This document shows positions 7,625 to 15,167 of a stretch of 17,672 nucleotides of DNA, one piece after another. Below the pieces are notes generated by a model. The model did not search any database. It saw nothing but the letters and a program-made list of their open reading frames with translations, and was not told where the DNA came from. A program made the position numbers and the translations under genes. The DNA is from CAYNWK01 sp964400875 (GTDB taxonomy: Bacteria > Chloroflexota > Anaerolineae > Anaerolineales > UBA4823), in contig CAYNWK010000087.1 of assembly GCA_964400875.1 (NCBI GenBank), positions 1 through 17,672 of the forward strand. Direction: 5' to 3'. How positions within the stretch are numbered: position 1 is the stretch's first letter; the number at the start of each line of letters is the position of its first letter.

Positions 7625-8749
7625 TTAGAGATTTCCGCGTTTATCTTGTTCTTCTTCGAGCGCTTCGAACAAGGCCTTGAAATTGCCTTTGCCAAACCCA
7701 CGGCTGCCCTGGCGTTGGATGATCTCGACAAAGGAAGTCGGGCGGTCCTGGATCGGACGCGAGAAGATCTGCAGCAGGTAACCTTCATCGTCCCGGTCCA
7801 CCAGAATGCCGAGCTCTTGGATTGTTTCCAGCGACTCTTTGATCTCGCCCACTCGTTCGGGCAGCATCTCGTAGTAGCTATCCGGGACGCGTAGGAACTC
7901 GATGCCGCGTTCTCGCAGGGTATTGACTGTTTCGAGGATGTCGCCGGTCGCCATGGCGATATGCTGCACACCTGGGGTTAGATAATAATCCAGGTATTCT
8001 TCGATCTGGCTTTTTTTCTTGCCCTCGGCGGGCTCGTTAATAGGGAATTTGATGCGCCCGTTTCCGTTCTGCATCACCTTCGACATCAGCGCGGAATATT
8101 CCGTAGAGATGTCTTTGTCGTCGAAATGCAGCAGTTGCCGGAAACCCATCACCTGGTGGTAGAAATTCACCCAGTAATTCATCTTACCGAGTTCGACATT
8201 CCCAACGATATGATCTATGGCAGCCAGGCCGGCCGGTTCCGCTTCCTTCGTCAGTGGTTGATAACCCGGCGCAAAGGGACCGCCGTACGAAGAGCGGTCT
8301 ACGAATACATGCAGCACCTCCCCGTAGGCATGGATGGCTGCCGTGCGCAGTTCACCGAATTCGTCCATCTCCTCGCGTGGAGCCCAGGCAACCCGCGCGC
8401 CGCGTGCGACCGTCGCCGCGTACGCTTCGGCGACGTCATCGACCCCGAGGGCGATGATCTTAACCCCGTCGCCGTGCAGCATGTGGTGGGCGGACATCTC
8501 ATCGCTGGGATGATAAGGAGCCGAGACAACCAGGCGAATCTTTCCCGATTCCAGTACGTACGATGCGAAACGACGGTTTCCGGTCTCCAAACCGGAATAC
8601 GCCACCGGCTCGAAACCGAATCCCTTCCACCAGTAAAACATGGCTTGTTTGGCGTTGCCAACCCAGATCTGGACGCAATCGATATTGTTGAGTTTTAGGA
8701 AATCGCCCTCATCGGTCAGAGAGCGTGCTTCTTTTGTTGGTGCGACCAT
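7625..8749 (-). CDS. hpd: 4-Hydroxyphenylpyruvate dioxygenase
   Basis: This 374-residue Fe(II) enzyme converts 4-hydroxyphenylpyruvate and O2 to homogentisate and CO2. It has two vicinal-oxygen-chelate halves: an N-terminal one starting at NIDCVQIWVGNAKQA, and a catalytic C-terminal one. The iron triad is visible as His180 (AIDHIVGNV), His263 (GVQHIAMAT) and Glu342 (FVEIIQR). The family C-terminus GYLLQIF...RGFGKGNFKALFEALE is complete. The start is ATG 8749, not the TTG one codon upstream, because AAGGAGG (8756-8762) lies 6 bases before the ATG. It heads the hpd-fah-hmgA block, 55 bases before the FAH gene. The length is within the bacterial norm of about 350-380. Confidence 0.95.
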   Translation of the reverse strand: MVAPTKEARSLTDEGDFLKLNNIDCVQIWVGNAKQAMFYWWKGFGFEPVAYSGLETGNRRFASYVLESGKIRLVVSAPYHPSDEMSAHHMLHGDGVKIIALGVDDVAEAYAATVARGARVAWAPREEMDEFGELRTAAIHAYGEVLHVFVDRSSYGGPFAPGYQPLTKEAEPAGLAAIDHIVGNVELGKMNYWVNFYHQVMGFRQLLHFDDKDISTEYSALMSKVMQNGNGRIKFPINEPAEGKKKSQIEEYLDYYLTPGVQHIAMATGDILETVNTLRERGIEFLRVPDSYYEMLPERVGEIKESLETIQELGILVDRDDEGYLLQIFSRPIQDRPTSFVEIIQRQGSRGFGKGNFKALFEALEEEQDKRGNL

Positions 8750-8755
8750 CAAAAA

Positions 8756-8762
8756 CCTCCTT
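8756..8762 (-). promoter_or_regulatory. Strong Shine-Dalgarno site of hpd
   Basis: Minus-strand AAGGAGG ends 6 bases before the ATG at 8749. This spacing decides between the ATG and the TTG codon immediately upstream in the same frame. Confidence 0.8.
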
Positions 8763-8797
8763 CGTGAGCTTGCCGAATACCCATATTTGTTGAAATT

Positions 8798-9769
8798 TTA
8801 TTCCGCGCGCCAGTCACTGGACTGGTCTAACCCGGCTCTCTCCTCGCCGGTCAGCGTTATTCCAACTGCCCCCAGGTTGTCCTCCAATTGATCGAGGTTT
8901 CTAGGGCCGACGATCGGGCTGGTGATCAACGCATTGGAATGCATCCATGCCAAAGCGATTTGCGAGATCGAGTGCCCGCCTTTATCTTGGCCGAGTTTTT
9001 CCATCTTGTCCAGAAGATCCCAGTTGCGTTCGTTGAAATAGCGCCGGACGCCGCGAGCTCGGTCGCTGTCTGGTAATTCTTGATCCTTGCGGTACTTGCC
9101 GGTCAAGAACCCTCCCGCTAGCGGGCTGTAGGGTAGGACGCCCAATCCGTAGGCTTCACAAACCTCGGCAAGTTCGCGCTCGAACTCCGCTCGGTGGACA
9201 AGGCTGTAATGTGGTTGCAGGGAATCGTAGCGGACGAGGTGATTCATATCGGCTGCCCAGAGCGACTCCATCAGCCGCCAGGCCGGATAATTAGAACAAC
9301 CGATATAACGAACTTTGCCCTGATGTACCAGGTCGTCCATTGCAGAGAGGGTTTCTTCAATTGGGGTATCCTCATCGTAGTAATGAGTCTGGTACAGGTC
9401 GATATAATCGGTCTTTAACCGGCGCAGAGAGCCTTCTACAGCCTGAAAAATATGAGCTCTAGAAAGCCCCGCGTCGTTCGGGCCATCACCCATTCGGCCG
9501 CGTACTTTGGTAGCCAGGACGATCTGTTCGCGCGGGATCTGCTCCTCGTGCATCCACTCGCCGATGATCTGTTCGGCGACCCCTCCCGGATTGCCTTCCA
9601 CCCAGCGAGAGTAGACATCGGCGGTATCGATGAAATTGATGCCAGCTTCGAACGCCGCGCTGAGAACACGCCGGGCGGCTTGCGCATCCGCCGTCCAGCC
9701 GAATTGCATGGTCCCTAAGCAAAGTTCGGAGACTTTCAAACCGGTATTGCCTAACTTGCGGTATTCCAT
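8798..9769 (-). CDS. Aldo/keto reductase
   Basis: This 323-residue (beta/alpha)8 NADPH-dependent oxidoreductase has the full catalytic tetrad: Asp48 and Tyr53 in FIDTADVYSRW, Lys88 in VLATKVRG and His129 in YQTHYYDED. It opens with the typical MEYRKLGNTGLKVSELCLGTM hairpin region and has a cofactor-side LPYSPLAGGFLTGKYR block near residue 215. Such enzymes reduce aldehydes and ketones to alcohols, and substrate cannot be read from the sequence. It is placed 36 bases after the Nudix gene and 48 before hpd in the same direction. A role in aromatic aldehyde or keto-acid handling is therefore possible but unproven. The ATG is preceded by AGGAG at good spacing. Confidence 0.92.
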   Translation of the reverse strand: MEYRKLGNTGLKVSELCLGTMQFGWTADAQAARRVLSAAFEAGINFIDTADVYSRWVEGNPGGVAEQIIGEWMHEEQIPREQIVLATKVRGRMGDGPNDAGLSRAHIFQAVEGSLRRLKTDYIDLYQTHYYDEDTPIEETLSAMDDLVHQGKVRYIGCSNYPAWRLMESLWAADMNHLVRYDSLQPHYSLVHRAEFERELAEVCEAYGLGVLPYSPLAGGFLTGKYRKDQELPDSDRARGVRRYFNERNWDLLDKMEKLGQDKGGHSISQIALAWMHSNALITSPIVGPRNLDQLEDNLGAVGITLTGEERAGLDQSSDWRAE

Positions 9770-9805
9770 CTTGCTCCTGTTTTAGCGATAATCGGGGTAG
9801 TATTT

Positions 9806-10357
9806 TTATGGGTTTGTTACGGCAGGGATCAATCCCTTCAGGATGCTCAAGAGCACTCCAAGTTGTAAAGAGCCGTCGATCAATTCTCCGGCCCGGATCA
9901 TCTCGATCACTTCGCGCACGGGCATAAACACAACTCTTAATTCCTCCCCTTCATCCAGGTTTTGTCGCGTCTTAATCAGGTCTCGGGCGAAAAACAGGTT
10001 TGTCTGCACACGAAGCGTCCCGGGAAACTGGTTATAGCTGCCCAGCGGTTCGATGTGGTCAGGCCGAAATCCGGTTTCCTCTTCGAACTCTCGCCGGGCT
10101 CCTTCGATCGGCTTTTCGTCCGCTTCCAGCCGACCTGCAGGGAGGTCGTATATCGTCTTGCCGACTGGATGGCGGTATTGGCGGGTGAGGATGATTTCGC
10201 CTTGCTCGGTGAGCCCAACGGTTGCGACCGCGTCTACCGGGCTTTCCAGGACGAAGTAAGGCCTTTGCTTTCCCTGAATCTCAAGGGTGTCGACGATGAT
10301 GCGGGCCCAGGGGTGGTCGAAGAGGATCTCGCTTTTGACGATCGCTGGGTTTGCCAT
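9806..10357 (-). CDS. Nudix hydrolase, ADP-ribose pyrophosphatase-like
   Basis: This 183-residue protein has a textbook Nudix box at residues 75-97: Gly75, five residues, Glu81, seven residues, then REFEEETGF. Upstream are YRHPVGKTIYDLPAG and downstream GSYNQFPGTLR, the arrangement seen in ADP-ribose and nucleoside-diphosphate-sugar pyrophosphatases (NudF-like). It would hydrolyse X-linked nucleoside diphosphates with Mg2+. There is no obvious biochemical tie to aromatic breakdown, so it may be a housekeeping rider or linked to NAD/ADP-ribose turnover. The start ATG lies 9 bases after the stop of the preceding EthD-like gene, so the two are surely co-transcribed and may be translationally coupled. 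Confidence 0.9.
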   Translation of the reverse strand: MANPAIVKSEILFDHPWARIIVDTLEIQGKQRPYFVLESPVDAVATVGLTEQGEIILTRQYRHPVGKTIYDLPAGRLEADEKPIEGARREFEEETGFRPDHIEPLGSYNQFPGTLRVQTNLFFARDLIKTRQNLDEGEELRVVFMPVREVIEMIRAGELIDGSLQLGVLLSILKGLIPAVTNP

Positions 10358-10366
10358 GGTCTGCTT

Positions 10367-10663
10367 TCAAGATTCTTCTTCGCCGAACATCAGTGTCACC
10401 AGACCCTCTGCAAAGGAATTCAAGTTTTCTCCGGCTGCGGCCATCTCAGGGCTTTTCATGCCTGCCTTCAAGCTGTCTGCGTCTGAAAAGTACATCTCCG
10501 CCATCATGTAGAATCCTTCACCCATAATTGTGCGGTTAAAACGAGTGATCACCGTTCGCTCCAGTCCGGGCACTTTGCTGATCAATGGCAGATGCGTGTT
10601 GAAGTACGCCTCCTCGAAGGCTTCCAAATCCTGTGGGCGTTTATACAGGGCGGTTAATTTCAA
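10367..10663 (-). CDS. EthD-like small protein (ferredoxin-like alpha/beta barrel)
   Basis: This 98-residue protein resembles the EthD family (dimeric alpha-beta barrel). It opens with a beta strand and KLTALYKRPQDLEAFEEAYFNTHLPL, where the His in 'NTHLPL' matches the conserved family position. A GFYMMAEMYFSDADSLKAGM strand-helix and a C-terminal helix follow. EthD was first described with an ether-degrading cytochrome P450, and related domains occur as small catalytic or accessory proteins in aromatic degradation. The role here is unknown. The start codon is TTG, supported by AAGGAG 6 bases upstream. It lies between paaD (33 bases away) and the Nudix gene (9 bases away). Confidence 0.8.
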   Translation of the reverse strand: MKLTALYKRPQDLEAFEEAYFNTHLPLISKVPGLERTVITRFNRTIMGEGFYMMAEMYFSDADSLKAGMKSPEMAAAGENLNSFAEGLVTLMFGEEES

Positions 10664-10669
10664 GAGAGA

Positions 10670-10675
10670 CTCCTT
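10670..10675 (-). promoter_or_regulatory. Shine-Dalgarno supporting a TTG start
   Basis: Minus-strand AAGGAG lies 6 bases before TTG 10663-10661. No in-frame ATG or GTG gives a complete EthD-like N-terminus, so this site supports the rare TTG start. Confidence 0.65.
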
Positions 10676-10696
10676 GGTCGGTTTCCTGAGGGAAGC

Positions 10697-11197
10697 TCAA
10701 ATTGGTTTGAATTGCTCGAAAGGCTGCCGGCAGCTATTGCACACGTAAATAGCACGGCATAACGTTGGGCCGAAGCTGTTCATCAGCGTGGTATCGTGCG
10801 AGTCGCAATACGGGCAGGCGACCGGCGCGGTGAGGGCCTCCGCGAGGTTTCCACTGTGCTCGGGCGGGGGCGCCAGGCCGAATTCTTTCAATTTCCGCCG
10901 CGCCTCGGAGGTGATCCACGCTGTACTCCAGGGCGGCGAATGGGTGATATTGACCTCTACCTGTTCGGCGCCGGCGCGCAGCAGACGGGCTTGGATGGCG
11001 TCTTTCATAACCTCGATCGCCGGGCATCCGATGAAAGTGGGAGTCATATTGACCACAACTTTATCGTCGCTGACCCCAAAGCTGCGGATCATGCCCATTT
11101 CGACCACGGAGACGACTGGGATCTCCGGGTCTTTGACCTCGTCCAGGATCTCCCAGATCTGTTCAGGTTCGAGTGAAGTCTTTGTGTCGGAGTTCAT
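10697..11197 (-). CDS. paaD: Phenylacetyl-CoA epoxidase maturation subunit PaaD
   Basis: This 166-residue protein has an N-terminal MIP18/DUF59-type domain (about 10-105: EVKDPEIPVVSVVEMGMIR, then TPTFIGCPA with Cys58, then HSPPWSTAWI). A C-terminal cysteine knuckle carries Cys128 and Cys131 (CPYC), Cys147, Cys153 and Cys156 (CNSC), just before the end. This is the normal PaaD (PaaJ in older naming) layout and length. PaaD is needed for activity of the PaaABCE mono-oxygenase system and is thought to act in metal or Fe-S centre assembly, rather than in catalysis. It follows paaC by 33 bases. The start ATG at 11197 fits the family length. Confidence 0.93.
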   Translation of the reverse strand: MNSDTKTSLEPEQIWEILDEVKDPEIPVVSVVEMGMIRSFGVSDDKVVVNMTPTFIGCPAIEVMKDAIQARLLRAGAEQVEVNITHSPPWSTAWITSEARRKLKEFGLAPPPEHSGNLAEALTAPVACPYCDSHDTTLMNSFGPTLCRAIYVCNSCRQPFEQFKPI

Positions 11198-11230
11198 TTC
11201 ATCGGTAAGTTTTGTTGTTTGAAGGACCGT

Positions 11231-12004
11231 TCACCACATTGCGCCTGGTTCGAGCCGCGCGACGGACTGCATTTCGGAGAGCAAAGGTATCAGGTGCTGG
11301 CTGTGCTGCTCGCGGCCTGGGAGGTCCTCCATAAGGCTATCGTTTGTGGGGATAGCTAATGCAGATTCTCCCAGGAAGGGAGCGACCCGCTCCGTCCATT
11401 CCTGTCGGCGCTGGCTCGTCTCCGGTATTAACCCTGCTTCGATCGCTGGTCGGTACTGAGGCAATGAGGCGATCAGGTTGTTTGCCAGCGGCCAAAGTTG
11501 ATCGAGAGCCGACTGGCATCGGCGGTTGGATTCCTCAGTGCCCAACCCCAGGCGTTTGATCCAGGCGCTGCTGTGGCGGTAATGGTAGTATTCTTCCACC
11601 TGTAACTTCCTGCTGACTTCAGACAGAGGGGCAAAACTGCTTTCCGACAAGGCTTCCAGGTGGACTTTTTCCCACGCATCAAACAGGTATTGGCGCAGCA
11701 TGCTGAAAGCCCAGTCGCCGTTGGGCAGCTCCACCATATGGGAGTTGCGAAATGCGCCCGGCTGGCGGAAATAAACCAGCTCGTCTGGGTATTGATCTGC
11801 GTCTTCACCGTTCAGCACGGAGTAGATCGCATAATAAGTCGCCGCGTGCCCGATTTCGTCGAGCGCCAGGTTGGCAAAAGCGATGTCTTCTTCCAGAATA
11901 GGCGCGTGGCCGCACCACTCGGCGTTGCGATGTCCGATGAGCAGTTCGTCATCAGCGATGGCAAGCAAGTAATCTGAGAGTCCGGTTTTCAAGCTCTGTT
12001 CCAT
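11231..12004 (-). CDS. paaC: Phenylacetyl-CoA epoxidase structural subunit PaaC
   Basis: This 257-residue ferritin-like helical protein matches PaaC (PaaI in older naming). It has DDELLIGHRNAEWCGHAPIL near the N-terminus, followed by EEDIAFANLALDEIGHA, then FRNSHMVELPNGDWAFSMLRQYLFDAWEKV and a VEEYYHYRHSSAW helix. In the known PaaAC complex this subunit supports PaaA and helps bind phenylacetyl-CoA but does not perform the oxygenation. The length is near the usual 245-260. It lies 19 bases after paaB and 33 before paaD, the standard A-B-C-D order. Confidence 0.93.
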   Translation of the reverse strand: MEQSLKTGLSDYLLAIADDELLIGHRNAEWCGHAPILEEDIAFANLALDEIGHAATYYAIYSVLNGEDADQYPDELVYFRQPGAFRNSHMVELPNGDWAFSMLRQYLFDAWEKVHLEALSESSFAPLSEVSRKLQVEEYYHYRHSSAWIKRLGLGTEESNRRCQSALDQLWPLANNLIASLPQYRPAIEAGLIPETSQRRQEWTERVAPFLGESALAIPTNDSLMEDLPGREQHSQHLIPLLSEMQSVARLEPGAMW

Positions 12005-12023
12005 CGGTATGCCTGATCTATGG

Positions 12024-12569
12024 TTAACCTTCCGAATCTTTCATTAGATTGCGCATAGCCGTATGGGTGTGGAAATCGGTCGCCATGCGGAATTTCTTCT
12101 CTCTTGCCGGGGCGAACATGCTCTCTACATCTTCTAGTTCGCTCTTGAATATCATTCTGGCGGGAAACACCCACCAGCTGAATGGCTTTGTGTCCTGGTA
12201 CTTCTCCAGCGCTGCTGCCATTGCCGCCGATGGGCTGCCGGCCTCAACCTGGCCGACAAGTTGGTGTGTCCCGGCGGAGCGCTGTTTTTGGAATACCTGG
12301 TAGGTTTCGTGGGTATCTTCCTGACCCGTGCTGGCGTCCGTTCCCGGTTGCCAGCCTTTCAGCTCTTCTGCGGTCTTGGTGAAAATATTTTCCGCAGGTA
12401 CGACCCAGATATTGATGCACTCCGGACGGCGTACGAAGACATCGCGCGCATTGTACAATGCCATCTCGTGATCGGGAGCATGTACCGAGCCATAGTCCAG
12501 ATGGGGCGCGCCTGGCTTCTCCTGAACGAAAACCTGATAACGCGGCCACTGCGTTTCTGTTTGATCCAT
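12024..12569 (-). CDS. paaB: Tandem-domain PaaB-like subunit of phenylacetyl-CoA epoxidase
   Basis: This 181-residue protein is about twice the usual PaaB (PaaH) length of around 95. Domain 1 (about 10-70) has YQVFVQEKPGAPH at Tyr11 and WVVPAENIF at 55-63. Domain 2 (about 89-175) repeats the plan with YQVFQKQ at Tyr90 and WVFPARMIF at 133-141. It then adds the tail FAPAREKKFRMATDFHTH, which resembles the PaaB C-terminus. The spacing between the shared motifs is 44 and 43 residues, so this looks like an internal duplication. PaaB is a small, essential bridging subunit of the PaaABCE enzyme. The start is ATG 12569, 4 bases after the paaA stop; the frame stays open further upstream, but that part overlaps paaA and does not resemble PaaB. 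There is no clear ribosome site, so translation is probably coupled to paaA. Confidence 0.88.
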   Translation of the reverse strand: MDQTETQWPRYQVFVQEKPGAPHLDYGSVHAPDHEMALYNARDVFVRRPECINIWVVPAENIFTKTAEELKGWQPGTDASTGQEDTHETYQVFQKQRSAGTHQLVGQVEAGSPSAAMAAALEKYQDTKPFSWWVFPARMIFKSELEDVESMFAPAREKKFRMATDFHTHTAMRNLMKDSEG

Positions 12570-12573
12570 GACT

Positions 12574-13545
12574 CTATGCGACGGGGTCCTGCTCACGCGC
12601 TGCGTAGGCCGCAATCGCCTCACGCACCCAGGCGCCATCCTCGTGCGCTTTCTGGCGGTCTTCCATGCGTTCTTTGTTGCAAGGTCCTTGTCCGCGGACC
12701 ACTCGCCAGAAGTGATCCCAATCGATCGGGCCGTGAACCCAATGCCCGCTGTCTTCGTCGAAATGCAGGTCCGGATCGGGGATTGAAAGTCCGAGAGCGT
12801 GGAGCTCCGGTACGATCTGGTCCAGGTAATCCTGGCGTAATTCATCATTCGTCTTGGTCTTGATTTCCCAGCGGACCAGGATCGGTGTGTTCGCCGAGAC
12901 GGAATCATGCGGACCGAACATCATCAGCGTTGGCCACCACCAGCGGTTGATGGCGTCCTGGACCATGGCTTTCTGTCTGGGGGTGCCTTGAGACATTCGA
13001 ATGACGATGTCTTGCCCCTGTTTCTTGTGGAAGCTTTCTTCAGCGCAGATCCGCACCATCGCCCGGGAGTAGGGACCGTAGGAACAGCGCGCCAGCATGG
13101 TTTGGTTAAGGATGGCTGCAAAATCGACTAGGTATCCGATCACGCCAACATCTGTCCAGTTCAGCGTGGGGTAATTAAAAACATTGGAGTATTTCGCCTC
13201 GCCGGTTAACAGCGCCTCCAGCATTTCTTCCCGAGTGGCACCCAATGTCTCGGCGGCGTGATACAAGTACTGGCCGTGCCCGGCCTCATCCTGCACTTTT
13301 GCCAGCAAGATCATTTTGCGGCGCAGGGAAGGTGCGCGCGAGATCCAGGCTCCTTCCGGAAGTTGCCCGACGATTTCGCTGTGGGCGTGCTGCGAGATCA
13401 TGCGGATCAACTGCTGGCGGTACTCCTCCGGCATCCAATCTCCTGGCTCGATTTTCTCACCCCGCGCGATCCTTTCTTCAAAATTCTGCAGCTTGATCTC
13501 GTCGGTGGTAGCCTCGTTAACCTCGTCTAAAGTCGCACCATACAT
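12574..13545 (-). CDS. paaA: Phenylacetyl-CoA epoxidase catalytic subunit PaaA
   Basis: This 323-residue di-iron oxygenase subunit (PaaG in older naming) forms the 1,2-epoxide of phenylacetyl-CoA using O2. Candidate iron ligands are Glu57 (HAHSEIVG), Glu87 and His90 (QDEAGHGQYL), an acidic residue in the LVDFAAILNQ helix (Asp141), and Glu170 and His173 (ICAEESFHKKQG). The C-terminal block IPDPDLHFDEDSGHWVHG and WDHFWRVVRGQGPCN is typical. Length and motif order match the family. It lies 40 bases after the aldehyde dehydrogenase and 4 before paaB. The start ATG has AGGTGA about 7 bases upstream. Confidence 0.96.
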   Translation of the reverse strand: MYGATLDEVNEATTDEIKLQNFEERIARGEKIEPGDWMPEEYRQQLIRMISQHAHSEIVGQLPEGAWISRAPSLRRKMILLAKVQDEAGHGQYLYHAAETLGATREEMLEALLTGEAKYSNVFNYPTLNWTDVGVIGYLVDFAAILNQTMLARCSYGPYSRAMVRICAEESFHKKQGQDIVIRMSQGTPRQKAMVQDAINRWWWPTLMMFGPHDSVSANTPILVRWEIKTKTNDELRQDYLDQIVPELHALGLSIPDPDLHFDEDSGHWVHGPIDWDHFWRVVRGQGPCNKERMEDRQKAHEDGAWVREAIAAYAAREQDPVA

Positions 13546-13565
13546 CGAATATCACCTCAAGCTTT

Positions 13566-13571
13566 ATTATA
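13566..13571 (-). promoter_or_regulatory. Candidate -10 box before paaA
   Basis: A perfect TATAAT on the minus strand lies 20 bases upstream of the paaA ATG, in the 40-base gap after the aldehyde dehydrogenase stop. No good TTGACA-like -35 is seen at 16-18 bases, so this may be chance or an activator-dependent promoter. Confidence 0.25.
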
Positions 13572-13585
13572 GGCGATCGGCTGGA

Positions 13586-15094
13586 TCACAGCCCTACCCA
13601 GACGGTTTTCACCTGGGTGTACAGGTCCAGGGCGTCCTTTCCCATTTCGCGACCGAAGCCGCTTTCCTTGACGCCGCCAAAGGGCGCAGCTGGATCGAAC
13701 ATACCGTAGCCGTTGACCCAGACCGTTCCGGCTTGTACGTCTCGGGCAAAGCGGTGCGCCTTGCTGACATCTTTCGTCCATACCCCGGCGGCTAAACCGT
13801 AACGGCTCTGATTGGCCCGGCTGACTAGCTCCTCCCACGATTCGAAGGGTGTGGCGGCGACTACGGGACCGAAGATCTCCTCCTTGACTATCGAGAGTGA
13901 ATCTTCCTTATGCGTGAAAACGGTGGGTTCCAGGAAATAGCCCTCCGCTAATTCGCCTCCCAGCCTCTCTCCTCCGGTGACGATTTCGACGCCGTTAGCT
14001 TTTCCGTCTTCGATGTAGCCCATCACCCGGTCCAGCTGCAGCTTGGAGATGATCGGGCCGATATGAACCTTTTCGGCAAAGCCGTGATTGACCTGCATGC
14101 GCTTAGCTTGCTCGACCAGTCCTTCGATGACCTGATCGTACACTGGTTTTTCTATGAACAAGCGCGATCCGGCAACGCATTCCTGTCCGGCGGTGCTGAA
14201 AGCCGCCCAGGTCGCGCCTTTGATCGCCCGGCTCACGTCCGCGTCGGCGAAGATCACGTTGGGGGATTTTCCGCCCAGTTCTAGGCTGACTTTTTTCAAG
14301 TTGCTATCCGCCGCAGCCTGCAAGATTTTCCGCCCGACGGCGGTTGAGCCGGTGAACGCGACTTTATCCACTCCCATATGAGCTGCGATCGCTGCGCCGG
14401 TTGGTTCGCCCGGGCCGGTCAGGATGTTGACGACTCCCTCTGGGAAACCGGCCTCCAGGATCAATTCGCCCAGCCGCAGGGCGGTCAGCGGCGTCTCCTC
14501 GGCGGGCTTGAGCAGGGCCGTGTTGCCACAAGCTAATGCCGGGGCCAGTTTCCAGGCGCACATGAGCAGCGGGAAGTTCCACGGGATGATCAGGCCGACG
14601 ACGCCGACCGGATCCCGCAGGGTATAGACAAACTGGTTGGGCGCCGACACCGGGACGGTTGTCCCTTCCAGCTTGCCTGCCCAGCCGGCATAATAGCGGA
14701 AATGCAGGCTGGTATACGGCAGATCGCCGCGCCGCGACACCCGCAGTGGTTTCCCGTTGTCCAGGGTCTCGAGTTCGGCGAGTTCGTCGGCATGTTCGTC
14801 GATCAGGTCGGCCAGCTTGTTTAACAGCCGGCCGCGCCCTTCCCCGCTCATCTTGCTCCAGGGACCGTGTTCGAAAGCTGCCCGCGCTGCATGAACCGCC
14901 TGGGAAACGTCCTCCTCACCGGCCAGGGCGACCTGCACAATTTCACCACCGGTAGCCGGGTTATAGGTGGGAAAAGTCTCCCCATCCAGGGGTTCCATCC
15001 ATTCCCCGTTAATCAATAGTTTTTTCGGCCCGTTGCTTAAGAACGCCGACGTATCCTGGCGTAGTTCCGCTCCTTTGGGTAAAGGCAAGGTCAT
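13586..15094 (-). CDS. NAD(P)-dependent aldehyde dehydrogenase (possible phenylacetaldehyde dehydrogenase)
   Basis: This 502-residue enzyme of the ALDH superfamily oxidises an aldehyde to its acid with NAD(P)+. Key residues are Asn173 in IPWNFP, Lys196 in LLKPAEETP, the FTGSTAVG turn (247-254), general base Glu272 in SLELGGKSP and nucleophile Cys306 in AGQECVAGS. The C-terminal EEIFGPVV and PFGGVKESGFGREMG blocks are intact. Lying 40 bases upstream of paaA on the same strand, it may oxidise phenylacetaldehyde to phenylacetate, feeding the Paa route. Betaine-aldehyde or other substrates cannot be excluded from sequence alone. The ATG start has AGGAG 9 bases upstream. Confidence 0.93.
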   Translation of the reverse strand: MTLPLPKGAELRQDTSAFLSNGPKKLLINGEWMEPLDGETFPTYNPATGGEIVQVALAGEEDVSQAVHAARAAFEHGPWSKMSGEGRGRLLNKLADLIDEHADELAELETLDNGKPLRVSRRGDLPYTSLHFRYYAGWAGKLEGTTVPVSAPNQFVYTLRDPVGVVGLIIPWNFPLLMCAWKLAPALACGNTALLKPAEETPLTALRLGELILEAGFPEGVVNILTGPGEPTGAAIAAHMGVDKVAFTGSTAVGRKILQAAADSNLKKVSLELGGKSPNVIFADADVSRAIKGATWAAFSTAGQECVAGSRLFIEKPVYDQVIEGLVEQAKRMQVNHGFAEKVHIGPIISKLQLDRVMGYIEDGKANGVEIVTGGERLGGELAEGYFLEPTVFTHKEDSLSIVKEEIFGPVVAATPFESWEELVSRANQSRYGLAAGVWTKDVSKAHRFARDVQAGTVWVNGYGMFDPAAPFGGVKESGFGREMGKDALDLYTQVKTVWVGL

Positions 15095-15167
15095 CCTGTA
15101 TCGCTCCTCGAAATTATCATTCGGTTTAATTCGTGCTTTTCAATAAGTGCGGATAAAACTACAATTT

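Noticed and set aside
8126..8698. Long plus-strand open frame opposite hpd
   Set aside because: It is antisense to a clearly real gene, has no family resemblance, and is explained by the codon bias of hpd.
8750..8752. TTG start of hpd one codon upstream of the ATG
   Set aside because: The AAGGAGG site is 6 bases from the ATG but only 3 from the TTG, so the ATG is preferred.
12261..12863. Plus-strand open frame opposite paaB and paaA
   Set aside because: It is antisense to both subunits, Arg/Pro-rich, with no recognisable domain.
12570..12908. N-terminal extension of the paaB frame to 12908
   Set aside because: It overlaps paaA in another frame, is Arg/Ser/Thr-rich, and does not resemble PaaB; the conserved fold begins just after ATG 12569.
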